A stretch of DNA of 54,137 nt from a bacterium (lineage in GTDB: Bacteria; Patescibacteriota; Doudnabacteria; UBA920; VMFF01): positions 1-54,137 of the forward strand of contig JAJZOG010000011.1 in assembly GCA_021811585.1 (NCBI GenBank), given 5' to 3'. The notes beneath the pieces were generated by a model that had not been told where the DNA came from, did no database searches, and saw only the letters and a list, made by a program, of their open reading frames with translations. Below, piece after piece: positions 41,676 through 49,692 of this stretch; position 1 is the stretch's first letter; each line of letters opens with the position of its first letter. The position numbers were made by a program, and so were the translations under genes.

Positions 41676-42007
41676 TGTATTGGATTATTTACTGAATCAA
41701 GCGAAGAATTGGAGCTCGAACCGTCGGTCGAAACGCTCTGCGCATCCGATGCGCCATCCTGCGAAACCGTTGCATATGAATTTGTGCCTTCAGTTCCCAA
41801 GGAATTCAAATCAACTCCTGAGACAGAACCCACATTCGCCGCCTGCGGCGCAGGAACCTGCGACTGCCCGGCTTGCGAACTTTCAACCGAATTCGAATTA
41901 CTGCCGGTTTGGGCATATTGCCCGCCGTTGCTGCTCCTAATAAGAACCGAGGCGACAACCGCCAAGGCAATTATTACAACTGCCCAAATTATGTATTTTG
42001 TTTTCAT
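41672..42007 (-). CDS. Signal-anchored Ser/Gln-rich surface protein
   Basis: 111 residues. Residues 5-23 are hydrophobic (IIWAVVIIALAVVASVLI); the rest is low-complexity Ser, Asn, Gln and Gly, so probably a disordered extracytoplasmic stalk. No cysteine or catalytic motif. It is the first gene of the two-gene unit with the exported helical protein, with a clear promoter and an 11-bp leader hairpin. Role unknown. Confidence 0.65.
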   Translation of the reverse strand: MKTKYIIWAVVIIALAVVASVLIRSSNGGQYAQTGSNSNSVESSQAGQSQVPAPQAANVGSVSGVDLNSLGTEGTNSYATVSQDGASDAQSVSTDGSSSNSSLDSVNNPIQ

Positions 42008-42053
42008 GTTTAATTATTATATTTAATAATGCTTTGCCTCCCGAATCGTGCAA

Positions 42054-42084
42054 GCATTAAAAGGCACGACCTCCCTTTTAATGC
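42054..42084 (-). promoter_or_regulatory. Leader stem-loop
   Basis: Perfect 11-bp stem, GCATTAAAAGG (42054-42064) with CCTTTTAATGC (42074-42084), 9-base loop, between the promoter at 42098 and the start at 42007. On the RNA the loop reads GAGGTCGTG and so exposes a GAGG. No T-tract follows. A control element for the exported-protein operon is possible. Confidence 0.5.
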
Positions 42085-42097
42085 CAAACTTAAACGC

Positions 42098-42126
42098 ATT
42101 ATAGGGCCTTTGCAAATCGTGCGCAA
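42098..42126 (-). promoter_or_regulatory. Promoter of the exported-protein operon
   Basis: Minus strand TTGCGC (42121-42126), 17-base spacer, perfect TATAAT (42098-42103). The leader to the ATG at 42007 is about 85 bases and includes the stem-loop at 42054-42084. Confidence 0.65.
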
Positions 42127-42248
42127 CAAAAGAATCCACAGGCATTCGCAAAAAATTTCTTTTTTCATGCAAATGCTCTAAACTACATATAAACATATAT
42201 TATATGAATGATGCTCTATAAATGACGGCGAATGACACCGACATATAA

Positions 42249-43864
42249 ATGATAGTGCAAAGATACAAAAAATTGCTTTTTATATGCCTGGCGGTTTTGC
42301 TGGCAACCCTTGATGCGGCAAGCGCATTTGCTGCCGCCAAAATTGCTTCTGCCAAAAATTTTAATCTTCGGGTTTCTGTAAACGGACAATTATTTTCAAT
42401 AGATTCCGATAATGCTGGCGCGCCGCGAAATGCCGCGCAAATCCTCAAAAGCATCTGGACAGGCGCGCCCTTATATTCCGCCAAAGCGCTAAAGCAAACC
42501 ATTGCCAGCATAGCGACAAAAACAGACGTGCCTCCCAAAAATTATTCCATTTCTGCTGCAAACGGCAACGTTTATGTGGACACGGCAACTGCTCCTGGAA
42601 AAATTCTTAACCAGCAAACGGCTTTCCTGAAAATAACCGCGGCCATTGAAAACCATGAAAAAAAAATGGCCTTGGACTCAACTGTCCTGGAGCCGCAGGT
42701 GAGCATAACGAATGCGCAAAAGGCCGCGGCACAGGCAAACCTGCTCCTTGAAAAAGATTTATGGATTTCTTATAACGGGCATGTTATGCAAGTGCCGCGG
42801 CAAACAATCGCCGGATGGATTGGTTCTGTCCCCAGCGGCGCTGATGACCTGGAAATTTATCTCGACAAAAACAAGGTCGCCCAAACCCTGCGTTCGCTAA
42901 CGGAACAATATGATTCCGCTCCAAAAGAAATGGTTTTGGATCTGAACAGCCAAAATAAAAATTCGAATTTCATACCGCCTGTCACCGGAACGCAGGCAAA
43001 CACAAGCTTGGGGTCTGATCAAATTATAAATCTCTATTCGGAAGCGCTCGCGAGGAAAACTTCGGATTCGGGAAACAAAAATTCTCCGTTGAACATTGAG
43101 CTGATTACAATCCAGCCGCCTGTTCCTGATTCAGCCGCAAAATTAGGGATTGTCTCTGAAATCGGCACAGGCGCAACCACTTTTTACGACAGCTCAAATG
43201 CAAGAATACACAACATTAAAATCGGCGCAAATGCGCTTAATAATATTTTAATCGGCCCGGACAAGAATTTTCAACTCTAAATGCCCTTGGCGCAATAAAT
43301 GCGGCGCAGGGTTATGTGCCGGAACTTTCCATAATCGGAAACCAAACAATTCCCGAATACGGCGGCGGCTTATGCCAAATTGCGACAACGCTGTTTAGGG
43401 CAGTGTTAAACACTGGCCTGCCCGTAACTGATCGACAAAATCATTCTTACCGCGTTTCTTATTACGAACGCGACGGCAATGGCAAGTACATTGGCCCGGG
43501 GCTTGATGCCACAATCTATTCGCCTGCACCGGATTTCAAATTTGTGAATGATACAGGACACTGGATTCTTCTCACAAGCAAAGTGCAAGGCCTTCAACTT
43601 TCATTCACAATGTATGGAACTCCGGATGGCAGAAAAGTGCAAATTGACGGCCCAAAAATTCTTTCATCCTTGCCCGCGCCGGCGCCGGTTTACGAATACA
43701 CTTCAAAACTCCAGCCAGGCCAAACAATACAAACCGATATAGCACATCCCGGAGGCAGAACGACTGTTACCTATACTGTCACACATGCTGACGGCACCGT
43801 AAAAAAACAAATTTTCAACAGTTATTACGAGCCCTGGCCCGCAAGATATTTGGTTGGAAAATAA
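42249..43864 (+). pseudogene. VanW-family protein, frameshifted
   Basis: VanW (YoaR-like) envelope protein split into two frames. The first (42249-43280) has a signal peptide (about 1-27), a peptidoglycan-binding-4-like region and the start of VanW (GTGATTFYDSSNARIHNIKIGANALNNILIGPDKNF). It then stops prematurely. The VanW domain resumes in the -1 frame as STLNALGAINAAQGYVPEL, then GGGLCQIATTLFRAVLNTGLPVTDR and RVSYYERDGNGKYIGPGLDATIY, to 43864. The join is at the TTTT run 43268-43271; one extra T restores the complete domain. A real one-base deletion, a homopolymer assembly error or ribosomal slippage on T-TTT-C are all possible. Confidence 0.85.
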
Positions 43865-43867
43865 AAA

Positions 43868-43894
43868 CCCGTTCCACAAACAGCGTGGAACGGG
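43868..43894 (-). terminator. Terminator for the minus-strand gene at 43937
   Basis: CCCGTTCCAC (43868-43877) pairs with GTGGAACGGG (43885-43894), 7-base loop. On the minus strand TTTTTATTTT follows, so it terminates the gene ending at 43937. On the plus strand GGAAATT follows, so it does not look active for VanW. Confidence 0.75.
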
Positions 43895-43936
43895 GAAATT
43901 CAGAAGGTGTGGCAGGGCTTACATCACGTTACCTCA

Positions 43937-44413
43937 CTAGTTAGCCACTAGTAAGATAGGTATGCAAGCAAACGCAAAGCCGGACACTTTTGTAAGCAGG
44001 GCGCGATCCCTGCGCCCCACCGACATTACTGCCGGCATGACCACTTCTCCGTATTGGTCTTCTGCCAGCGTTCCCGGCGCAGCGCACCAGGTTTCAAGGC
44101 CAAATAAAGAATAGGCCTTTTTAATTTGTAACAGATGCCAATAATGCCCATAAGACAGGTTCTTGGGTAGCATGGCCGCTGTATTTACCCAATCAAAGCT
44201 GGGTTCGGTTTTCATTATAATGCACTTAAACGGGCTGAGCCGCGAGCCGGACGGCAGCGAAATTTGTTTTTTGTTTATTTCAGGCACTTTAAAAAATGGT
44301 CTGAATAAACTTTCGCTATGATCTTCGACTTCGTCAAAGGCCATAATCATTTCCCGTTCATCGCTCAGAACGGGTTGGACGATAAATTCGTCCAAAATAG
44401 TCATTACCGACAT
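43937..44413 (-). CDS. Hypothetical protein with strong expression signals
   Basis: 158 residues from the ATG at 44413, chosen because AAGGAGGG lies three bases upstream; the longer frame would swallow the SD. No family recognised. Mixed alpha/beta composition: MTILDEFIVQPVLSDEREMIMAFDEVEDHSESLF, SRLSPFKCIIMKTEPSFDWVNTA, LSYGHYWHLLQIKKAYSLFGLETW, and a hydrophobic C-terminus (GFAFACIPILLV) that could be a short tail. Bounded by a promoter (44458-44486) and its own terminator, so monocistronic. The strong SD is unlike most genes here and resembles the genes at 3993, 10541 and 53630. Confidence 0.6.
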   Translation of the reverse strand: MSVMTILDEFIVQPVLSDEREMIMAFDEVEDHSESLFRPFFKVPEINKKQISLPSGSRLSPFKCIIMKTEPSFDWVNTAAMLPKNLSYGHYWHLLQIKKAYSLFGLETWCAAPGTLAEDQYGEVVMPAVMSVGRRDRALLTKVSGFAFACIPILLVAN

Positions 44414-44457
44414 ATTCCCTCCTTGTCTTTTCATTCACTGAAAACTTGCCAAAACCA

Positions 44458-44486
44458 ATTATACCTTAACTACTTCAATTTGTCCA
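44458..44486 (-). promoter_or_regulatory. Promoter of the gene at 43937-44413
   Basis: Minus strand TGGACA (44481-44486), 17-base spacer, TATAAT (44458-44463). Initiation near 44451, about 38 bases before the ATG. Confidence 0.7.
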
Positions 44487-44508
44487 CAAAGAAGCACCGT
44501 GGTAAACT
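44480..44508 (+). promoter_or_regulatory. Candidate promoter of the pseudopilin cluster
   Basis: Plus strand TTGTCC (44480-44485), 17-base spacer, TAAACT (44503-44508), about 36 bases before the pilin ATG at 44544. Its -35 overlaps the -35 of the divergent minus-strand promoter, so the two would compete for polymerase. Confidence 0.5.
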
Positions 44509-44543
44509 ATTAAAAATGCCGAACGTACTTTAGCGCAAACGAA

Positions 44544-46436
44544 ATGAAAACAAAAAACAAACAAACCGGCTTCACTCCAATTCAACAAAGCTTCATTCCG
44601 ACGGAACAAAGCTTCAATCCAGTCCAACAAAACAGCTTCACACTAACGGAACAAAGTTCCACTCCAATTCAACAAAACGGTTTCACTCTAATTGAAATTG
44701 TGGTAAGCATAGGAATTTTCGCCATACTTCTTGTTGGCATAATCAGCGCCTACAATTTGATGGCGCGCGGGGTTCGCGCTTTTCGGGAGCAGGCAACAAT
44801 TGCCGCGCTCGCGGACCAATACCTGGAAACCGCGCGCAATCTTCCCTATTCGCAAATAGGGACAACAAGCGGCAACCCGCACGGCAACCTTCCGGACCAA
44901 ACAGACCCGGCAACAAACAGCATCAATGGCGTGAATTATCAAATTTACTATGACATTGCCTACATTGACGATCCGGCTGATGACGCCACAGATACCTATC
45001 CCAACGATTACAAACAAGTGAAAGTTTATGTAAAAAATGAAAACACAGATGCGCTTGAAAGTTTTATTACCACAATCGCGCCGCAAGGCGAAGAAAGTTT
45101 GGCTTCAGGCGGCGAATTGCAGATTTCGGTTATTAACGCGGTGGGCCAGCCTGTTGCCGGCGCTTCGGTCCAAATTACAAATACTTCCATTTCTCCAAGC
45201 ATTAATGTTACACGGACAACGGACGCAAACGGCAATTGGGATGAAGCCGGCCTGCCTGACAGCGTCAACGGCTATCATATTGTTGTCACAAAATCAGGAT
45301 ATTCCATTGACCAAACCTACCCCATAACGCCGCAAAATCCAAACCCAGTTAAACCGGATGCCACAATTTCAAACGGCCAAATTACACAGGTAAGCTTTGC
45401 CATTGATTTGCTCAGCAATCTTACGATTGAAACTTTAAACCAGAAATGTTCGGCGATTTCCGGAGTCGGCACAAATGTACAAGGCGCAAAACTGATTGGC
45501 ACAAACCCCAATATTCCGAAATTCGATAATACTTTCACTTCCGATTCCAGCGGCAGCATAAATATGAATGGGATTGAATGGGATACTTACACTCCCACGC
45601 TCACTGATCCCGCGTATATGATTTACGGCTCATCGCCAATCCAGCAAATAAGCTTACTGCCAAACACCAGCGCGCTTTTCACTCTTATATTAGGACCCGC
45701 GACCGCCAACAGTTTGCTTGTAATAGTAAAAGACGCCGGCGGCAATCCCGTGGAAGGCGCCAATGTTGATTTGCAAACCATAACTCCGGCCAGCGACACC
45801 AACCAAACAACAGGCGGAAGCGTTTGGCTGCAAAACGATTGGTCCGGCGGATTCGGACAAGCGGATTGGTCAAGCCCTTCCATGTACTACCAAGACAGCG
45901 GCACAGTAAACACCGCAACAGCCGGACAAGTGGCGCTTTCACAGGCAAGCGGCGGAGGCGGAGGCACATATTCAAGTTCCGGGTGGCTGGAGTCCTCGTC
46001 TTTTGATACCGGATCAAGCCGCACATCTTATACTACTTTGGATTGGCAGCCGACTTCCCAAAATCCTTCCACCAGCATCTCTTTCCAAATAGCGACAAAT
46101 AATGACGATAAAACCTGGAATTTTTTGGGACCAAACGGGACTACCGGCAGTTTTTACACTGTGCCCGGCACAACCATAAGTTCAGCGAACAACGGAAACC
46201 GGTATGTGCGCTACAAAGTTTATTTTTCGACAAACGACACCTCCAAAACGCCCGTACTCACGAGCGTGGGCATAAATTATGTTTCCGGATGTTTCACTCC
46301 AGGGCAAACCATTTTCCCGGGCCTCACAGCAGGGTCCAATTACAATGTTATTGTGAGCGCGACCGGATATACCACGCAAACCTTCAATAACGTGGATATT
46401 AACGGATACAATGTTTTGGATGTGACACTGCAGTAA
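44544..46436 (+). CDS. Large type IV pilin-like protein with nested surface domains
   Basis: 630 residues. Prepilin motif G46-FTLIE (F47, E51) followed by the hydrophobic helix IVVSIGIFAILLVGIISAYNLM. The leader is unusually long (46 residues) because it contains five degenerate copies of the motif. The ectodomain has a carboxypeptidase-regulatory-like beta sandwich (ISVINAVGQPVAGASVQI; GYHIVVTKSGY, about 190-265) and a second such domain (NSLLVIVKDAGGNPVEGANVDL) that resumes only at GSNYNVIVSATGYTTQTFNNV. Between them a discoidin-like sandwich of about 160 residues is inserted. Probably a surface-exposed minor pilin or adhesin at a pilus tip. The TAA stop is followed by one base and then the dispersed element. 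Confidence 0.85.
   Translation: MKTKNKQTGFTPIQQSFIPTEQSFNPVQQNSFTLTEQSSTPIQQNGFTLIEIVVSIGIFAILLVGIISAYNLMARGVRAFREQATIAALADQYLETARNLPYSQIGTTSGNPHGNLPDQTDPATNSINGVNYQIYYDIAYIDDPADDATDTYPNDYKQVKVYVKNENTDALESFITTIAPQGEESLASGGELQISVINAVGQPVAGASVQITNTSISPSINVTRTTDANGNWDEAGLPDSVNGYHIVVTKSGYSIDQTYPITPQNPNPVKPDATISNGQITQVSFAIDLLSNLTIETLNQKCSAISGVGTNVQGAKLIGTNPNIPKFDNTFTSDSSGSINMNGIEWDTYTPTLTDPAYMIYGSSPIQQISLLPNTSALFTLILGPATANSLLVIVKDAGGNPVEGANVDLQTITPASDTNQTTGGSVWLQNDWSGGFGQADWSSPSMYYQDSGTVNTATAGQVALSQASGGGGGTYSSSGWLESSSFDTGSSRTSYTTLDWQPTSQNPSTSISFQIATNNDDKTWNFLGPNGTTGSFYTVPGTTISSANNGNRYVRYKVYFSTNDTSKTPVLTSVGINYVSGCFTPGQTIFPGLTAGSNYNVIVSATGYTTQTFNNVDINGYNVLDVTLQ
44568..44696. repeat. Degenerate repeats echoing the prepilin motif
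   Basis: Five imperfect units of 21-24 bases built on GCTTCAnTCCAATTCAACAAA precede the genuine GGTTTCACTCTAATTGAA. They translate as GFTPIQQ, SFIPTEQ, SFNPVQQN, SFTLTEQ and STPIQQN, then GFTLIE. Only the first copy has Gly at -1, and it has Gln where the essential Glu at +5 should be, so only the last unit is a good prepilin-peptidase site. Confidence 0.75.
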
Positions 46437-46437
46437 C

Positions 46438-46489
46438 GGGTCCAACCCAAACCCCCAACCTAATACCCCAACCTAATACCCCAACCTAA
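46438..46489. repeat. GGGTCCAACCC element after the large pilin gene
   Basis: Plus-strand copy: GGGTCCAACCCAAACCCCC, then AACCTAATACCCC twice and AACCTAAAA. It starts two bases after the TAA of the pilin gene. The preceding CTGCAGTA is the same as at the DedA gene end (CTGCAGTAGGGTCC). Same orientation relative to the upstream gene as at 39170 and 51030. Confidence 0.85.
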
Positions 46490-46570
46490 AATTTTCAGCG
46501 CCCATATTTCTCGCTTATCCAAGCCGAAAATTATCCATATTAATCAAATCATCACAAAAATTTAATAAAA

Positions 46571-47182
46571 ATGAAAGAAAAAGGATTTACATTAATAGAG
46601 GTGATTGTTTCTATAGCAATTTTTGCGCTGTTATTTACCGGGGTTGTAGAATTAGTGGGGAAAATTTTTACCCAGGCTGGCGGACAATCGCTACTTCTAA
46701 GCAACGCGGATCAGGCGCGTAAAATAGTTTTCGCCTTTGCGGATGAAATTCGGAACGCCACATACGGGAATGACGGTTCATATCCCGTCGCCGAAGCGAA
46801 CGATCAAGAAATAATTTTTTTTAGCAGTGAGCCGCAGAACCCGCAAATAGCTGATAAAATCCGTTATTACATTTCCGGAAACGCCCTGTATCGCGGAATT
46901 ACAGTACCGAGTGGGAGTCCACTTTCCTACAATGGCGCAAACGAACAAAGCACCAAAATTGAGGATACCGTCGCAAACGGGACGACGCCACTGTTTTATT
47001 ATTATGACGGAAATTATGATGGTACAACTTCGCCGCTCACGCAACCTGTAAATTTGACCCAAATTAGATTTATCAAAATAAATATGGTAATTCCCAATCC
47101 TGCCGGCACGCAAACAAACAATACTTTCCCGATAACAGGAGGGGCAACTCTCAGAAATTTAAAGACAAATTTAGGCGATTAA
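46571..47182 (+). CDS. Type IV pilin-like protein (PulJ/PilW type)
   Basis: 203 residues. Short leader MKEKG and prepilin motif GFTLIEVIVSIAIFALLFTGVVELV with E at +5; the ectodomain starts QAGGQSLLLSNADQARKIVFAFADEIRNATYG, the usual DExRNA-type layout of PulJ/PilW minor pseudopilins. It probably joins the large pilin and the PilX-like protein in one tip complex. No SD is visible; the gene follows the large pilin after 134 bases that include the dispersed element. It is spaced four bases from the next gene. Confidence 0.88.
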   Translation: MKEKGFTLIEVIVSIAIFALLFTGVVELVGKIFTQAGGQSLLLSNADQARKIVFAFADEIRNATYGNDGSYPVAEANDQEIIFFSSEPQNPQIADKIRYYISGNALYRGITVPSGSPLSYNGANEQSTKIEDTVANGTTPLFYYYDGNYDGTTSPLTQPVNLTQIRFIKINMVIPNPAGTQTNNTFPITGGATLRNLKTNLGD

Positions 47183-47186
47183 TTAA

Positions 47187-48668
47187 ATGAAAATTAAATT
47201 TAACAAAAATAAAATAAAAACTAAAGCCAAAGCTGCCAAAAACTGCCAAACCAATATTCAGGTTAGGGGTTCAGGTCGGGGGTTCAGGTCGGGGGTTTGG
47301 GTTGGACCCCAATGCGGAAGCATGCTCATCTATCTGGTCGTCATTATTTTTATTTTTTCCTTGGTGATGCTCCCCATTTTGAGCAACATCGTCAAAGAAA
47401 TGCAGGTTCTGCGATCTTCAACTTACCGCGAAGAAGCGCTGCAAATCGCCGACGCCGGCGTAAATTATTACCAATGGCACCTCGCGCATTTTCCCACGGA
47501 TTATCAAGACGGCACGAACGCGCCGGGCCCATACGTGCACAATTATGTAGACACATCAACCCAGCAAACCATCGGCGAATTCAGTTTAAGCATCACCCCG
47601 CCTCTCGCTGGCTCCACAATCGTCACAATCATATCCACGGGCTGGACAAACAGCGATCCAAATATTAAAAGAACAGTAACCGCGCGCTACGGAATTCCCT
47701 CTCTGGCGCGCTACGCATTCCTCAGCAACGATGTTGTCTGGATAGGCAGCCAGGAAAATGTCTCGGGCACGCTCATGTCCAACAACGGCGTTCGCTTTGA
47801 CGGCACTACAAACGCGCCGGTTGAATCGGCAAAATCAACCTACACGTGCCCTGCTTCCCAGGGAACTCCATGCCCGGCAACTGAAAACGGCGTTTGGGGC
47901 GCAGGCAATTCAAATTTCTGGCAATATCCCGTTCCTGCCGTTGATTTCTCCAGCTTAACCGCAACAATGGCAAACCTGCAAAACCTGGCGCAAAGCGGCG
48001 GAATATTTTTGCCGCCTTCAAACGCACAGGGCTATTCCCTGGTTTTCAACAGCGACGGCACTGTGAGCGTCTACAAAGTTACCAGCTTGCAAGGCAATCC
48101 CCAAGGATGGGATGTCTACGGCAGGCCTCAACACCAGAACACAGATTACAACAACAGGACGCTTCTTTTTACAGACCCAATCCCATCCAACGGAATAATT
48201 TATGTCGAAGATACAACTTGGGTTGAAGGCACGGTAAACGGCCGCGCAACGGTTGCCGCGGGGATGCTGCCGTACAATCCGAATTCATCTCCTTCAATTT
48301 ATATTCCCAACAGCATAACCTATGCGGCAAAAGACGGCTCAGATGTCCTTGGGTTGATCGCCCAAAACAATCTTGCGCTCACATACCACGCCCCGGCGAG
48401 CATGGAAGTTGATGCTGTCCTTGTTGCTGAAAATGGGAGCGTACAATTCTTTTATTACCCCGACAATGTTAAAAATACGCTCACGGTTTTCGGTTCCATA
48501 ATCACTTACGGGCAATGGACGTGGACCTGGCTAAATGGCCAAGGCCAGCCGCAAGCAGGATATGAAACCACTTATGATACTTATGATGCAAATTTGCTAT
48601 ACAGTCCTCCGCCAAGCTTTCCGCTTTCAAATTCAGGGTATCAACTCTTAAGCTGGTCAAGCAATTAA
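47187..48668 (+). CDS. PilX-like pseudopilin-cluster protein carrying an in-frame repeat element
   Basis: 493 residues. After a basic N-terminus comes the hydrophobic helix SMLIYLVVIIFIFSLVMLPIL and EEALQIADAGVNYYQWHLAHF, typical of PilX/pilus-assembly proteins lacking the Glu5 of canonical pilins. The ectodomain is beta-rich and large (about 420 residues) with VEGTVNGRATVAAG- and DVLGLIAQNNLALTYHAPASMEVDAVLVAENGSVQ, a beta-helix-like region also seen in DUF4900-type proteins. Residues 25-43 are encoded by an inverted copy of the dispersed element, inserted without breaking the frame just before the G44-S45 junction. Confidence 0.8.
   Translation: MKIKFNKNKIKTKAKAAKNCQTNIQVRGSGRGFRSGVWVGPQCGSMLIYLVVIIFIFSLVMLPILSNIVKEMQVLRSSTYREEALQIADAGVNYYQWHLAHFPTDYQDGTNAPGPYVHNYVDTSTQQTIGEFSLSITPPLAGSTIVTIISTGWTNSDPNIKRTVTARYGIPSLARYAFLSNDVVWIGSQENVSGTLMSNNGVRFDGTTNAPVESAKSTYTCPASQGTPCPATENGVWGAGNSNFWQYPVPAVDFSSLTATMANLQNLAQSGGIFLPPSNAQGYSLVFNSDGTVSVYKVTSLQGNPQGWDVYGRPQHQNTDYNNRTLLFTDPIPSNGIIYVEDTTWVEGTVNGRATVAAGMLPYNPNSSPSIYIPNSITYAAKDGSDVLGLIAQNNLALTYHAPASMEVDAVLVAENGSVQFFYYPDNVKNTLTVFGSIITYGQWTWTWLNGQGQPQAGYETTYDTYDANLLYSPPPSFPLSNSGYQLLSWSSN
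47261..47310. repeat. Inverted copy of the dispersed element inside a CDS
   Basis: GGTTAGGGGTTCAGGTCGGG continues through GGGTTTGGGTTGGACCCC on the plus strand; the reverse complement begins GGGTCCAACCCAAACCCCC, as in the other copies. Here it lies in the opposite orientation to its gene and is translated as a Gly/Arg/Val-rich stretch. Confidence 0.8.
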
Positions 48669-48704
48669 ACGAAAATAATTCAAGAAATTAATTAGATACG
48701 CTCC

Positions 48705-49103
48705 ATGAAAACTCTCCAACCAATCCAGTCGACAAATTTTAATAATTCCGCGCTCCAGCCGCTTCCTTTTAATATCGTTCCAAATATTTCGGGAAATATA
48801 AACTACACGGCGCCAGGCAGTTCAAACCAAAGTGCAGGCGCTACCGGATCGGGCACTTCCGGCTCGGGCTCGGGCGCAACAACCGGCTCAAGCGCAACCG
48901 GCGCAGGAAACGGGATTTCGGGCGCTCAAATGCAAAATGAAAATTCCGGGAATGCACAGCAAACGGCAAATTCCGCTGCCGCGGAAATTAAAAATCTAAG
49001 CAGTGCGATAAAAAAACCCGCCAACTATCCTTGGATCATAATAGGGCTTATGGCAGCTCTTTTGATTCTCGCCTATATTTTGAAGAAAATCGAAAAAAAA
49101 TAG
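48705..49103 (+). CDS. C-tail-anchored low-complexity protein of the pilin cluster
   Basis: 132 residues, no recognised family. The N-terminal half is Asn/Gln/Pro-rich, followed by a Gly/Ser/Thr/Ala low-complexity linker (about 45-75), a short amphipathic stretch (AAAEIKNLSSAIKKP) and one C-terminal membrane helix (YPWIIIGLMAALLILAYIL) with a basic end. No signal peptide, so tail-anchored or positioned through the C-terminal helix. It follows the PilX-like gene by 36 bases, so probably an accessory of the same pilus. Confidence 0.65.
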   Translation: MKTLQPIQSTNFNNSALQPLPFNIVPNISGNINYTAPGSSNQSAGATGSGTSGSGSGATTGSSATGAGNGISGAQMQNENSGNAQQTANSAAAEIKNLSSAIKKPANYPWIIIGLMAALLILAYILKKIEKK

Positions 49104-49110
49104 TTCACGC

Positions 49111-49692
49111 TTACTCCAATTTTCTAAACACATAACCTTGCCGGGCAAGCTCCGGCAGGCAAATTCTCAGCGCTTCGGCAGTGCGGCCGCGTTTTGCATG
49201 AACAAGTGTTTTTTCGCCGTCATGTAAAAGGATAATTGCCCCCGGGCCGGCGCGTTTAACAATCCTCCGCGCCATCCATTGCGCGCTTGGCTGCCACCAA
49301 TCATAAGCATGCAAATCCCAGGAAAAAAATTTATAACCGGCGCGCTCCAGTTTCCGGCGCGCTGATTTAGGAATTTTTCCCCACGGTGCGCGCAGCAAAC
49401 GCGGCGCAAACCCGATGATTTGGCGCAAGGCCTCTCCTGTTTTTAAAAATTCCCGCGCAAGCGCGCGTCCGAAAAAAATATTGCGCCAGGCATGCGCATA
49501 AGAATGGTTGCCCAAAGCATGCCCCTGTGCGGCAATCCGCCTCACAAGCTCGGGGTTTCTCAACGCATTTTTTCCGCAGACAAAAAAAGTCGCCTCAGCT
49601 CCGTTTTGCGCCAAAATTTCCAAAATCTCCTCTGTGCATGGCGGGTTTGGCCCGTCATCAAAAGTGAAATATAAAATTTTCCGCCCGTTCAT
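49111..49692 (-). CDS. Polysaccharide deacetylase (NodB domain)
   Basis: 193 residues, carbohydrate esterase family 4. Catalytic base and metal ligands: TFDDGPNPP (motif 1, residues 9-17), HSYAH (motif 2), RAPWGK (motif 3), and ILLHDG near the C-terminus. No signal peptide, so it acts in the cytoplasm or is exported another way. Likely removes N- or O-acetyl groups from peptidoglycan or a surface glycan. Its start lies inside the end of the GT2 gene (35-base overlap), in a region of repeated start-like units. Confidence 0.92.
   Translation of the reverse strand: MNGRKILYFTFDDGPNPPCTEEILEILAQNGAEATFFVCGKNALRNPELVRRIAAQGHALGNHSYAHAWRNIFFGRALAREFLKTGEALRQIIGFAPRLLRAPWGKIPKSARRKLERAGYKFFSWDLHAYDWWQPSAQWMARRIVKRAGPGAIILLHDGEKTLVHAKRGRTAEALRICLPELARQGYVFRKLE

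Noticed and set aside
43316-43864. Separate VanW-type gene
   Set aside because: Its beginning lacks the first VanW strands, which are present at the end of the preceding frame. The two halves join without overlap or gap after a one-base shift, so it is one broken gene.
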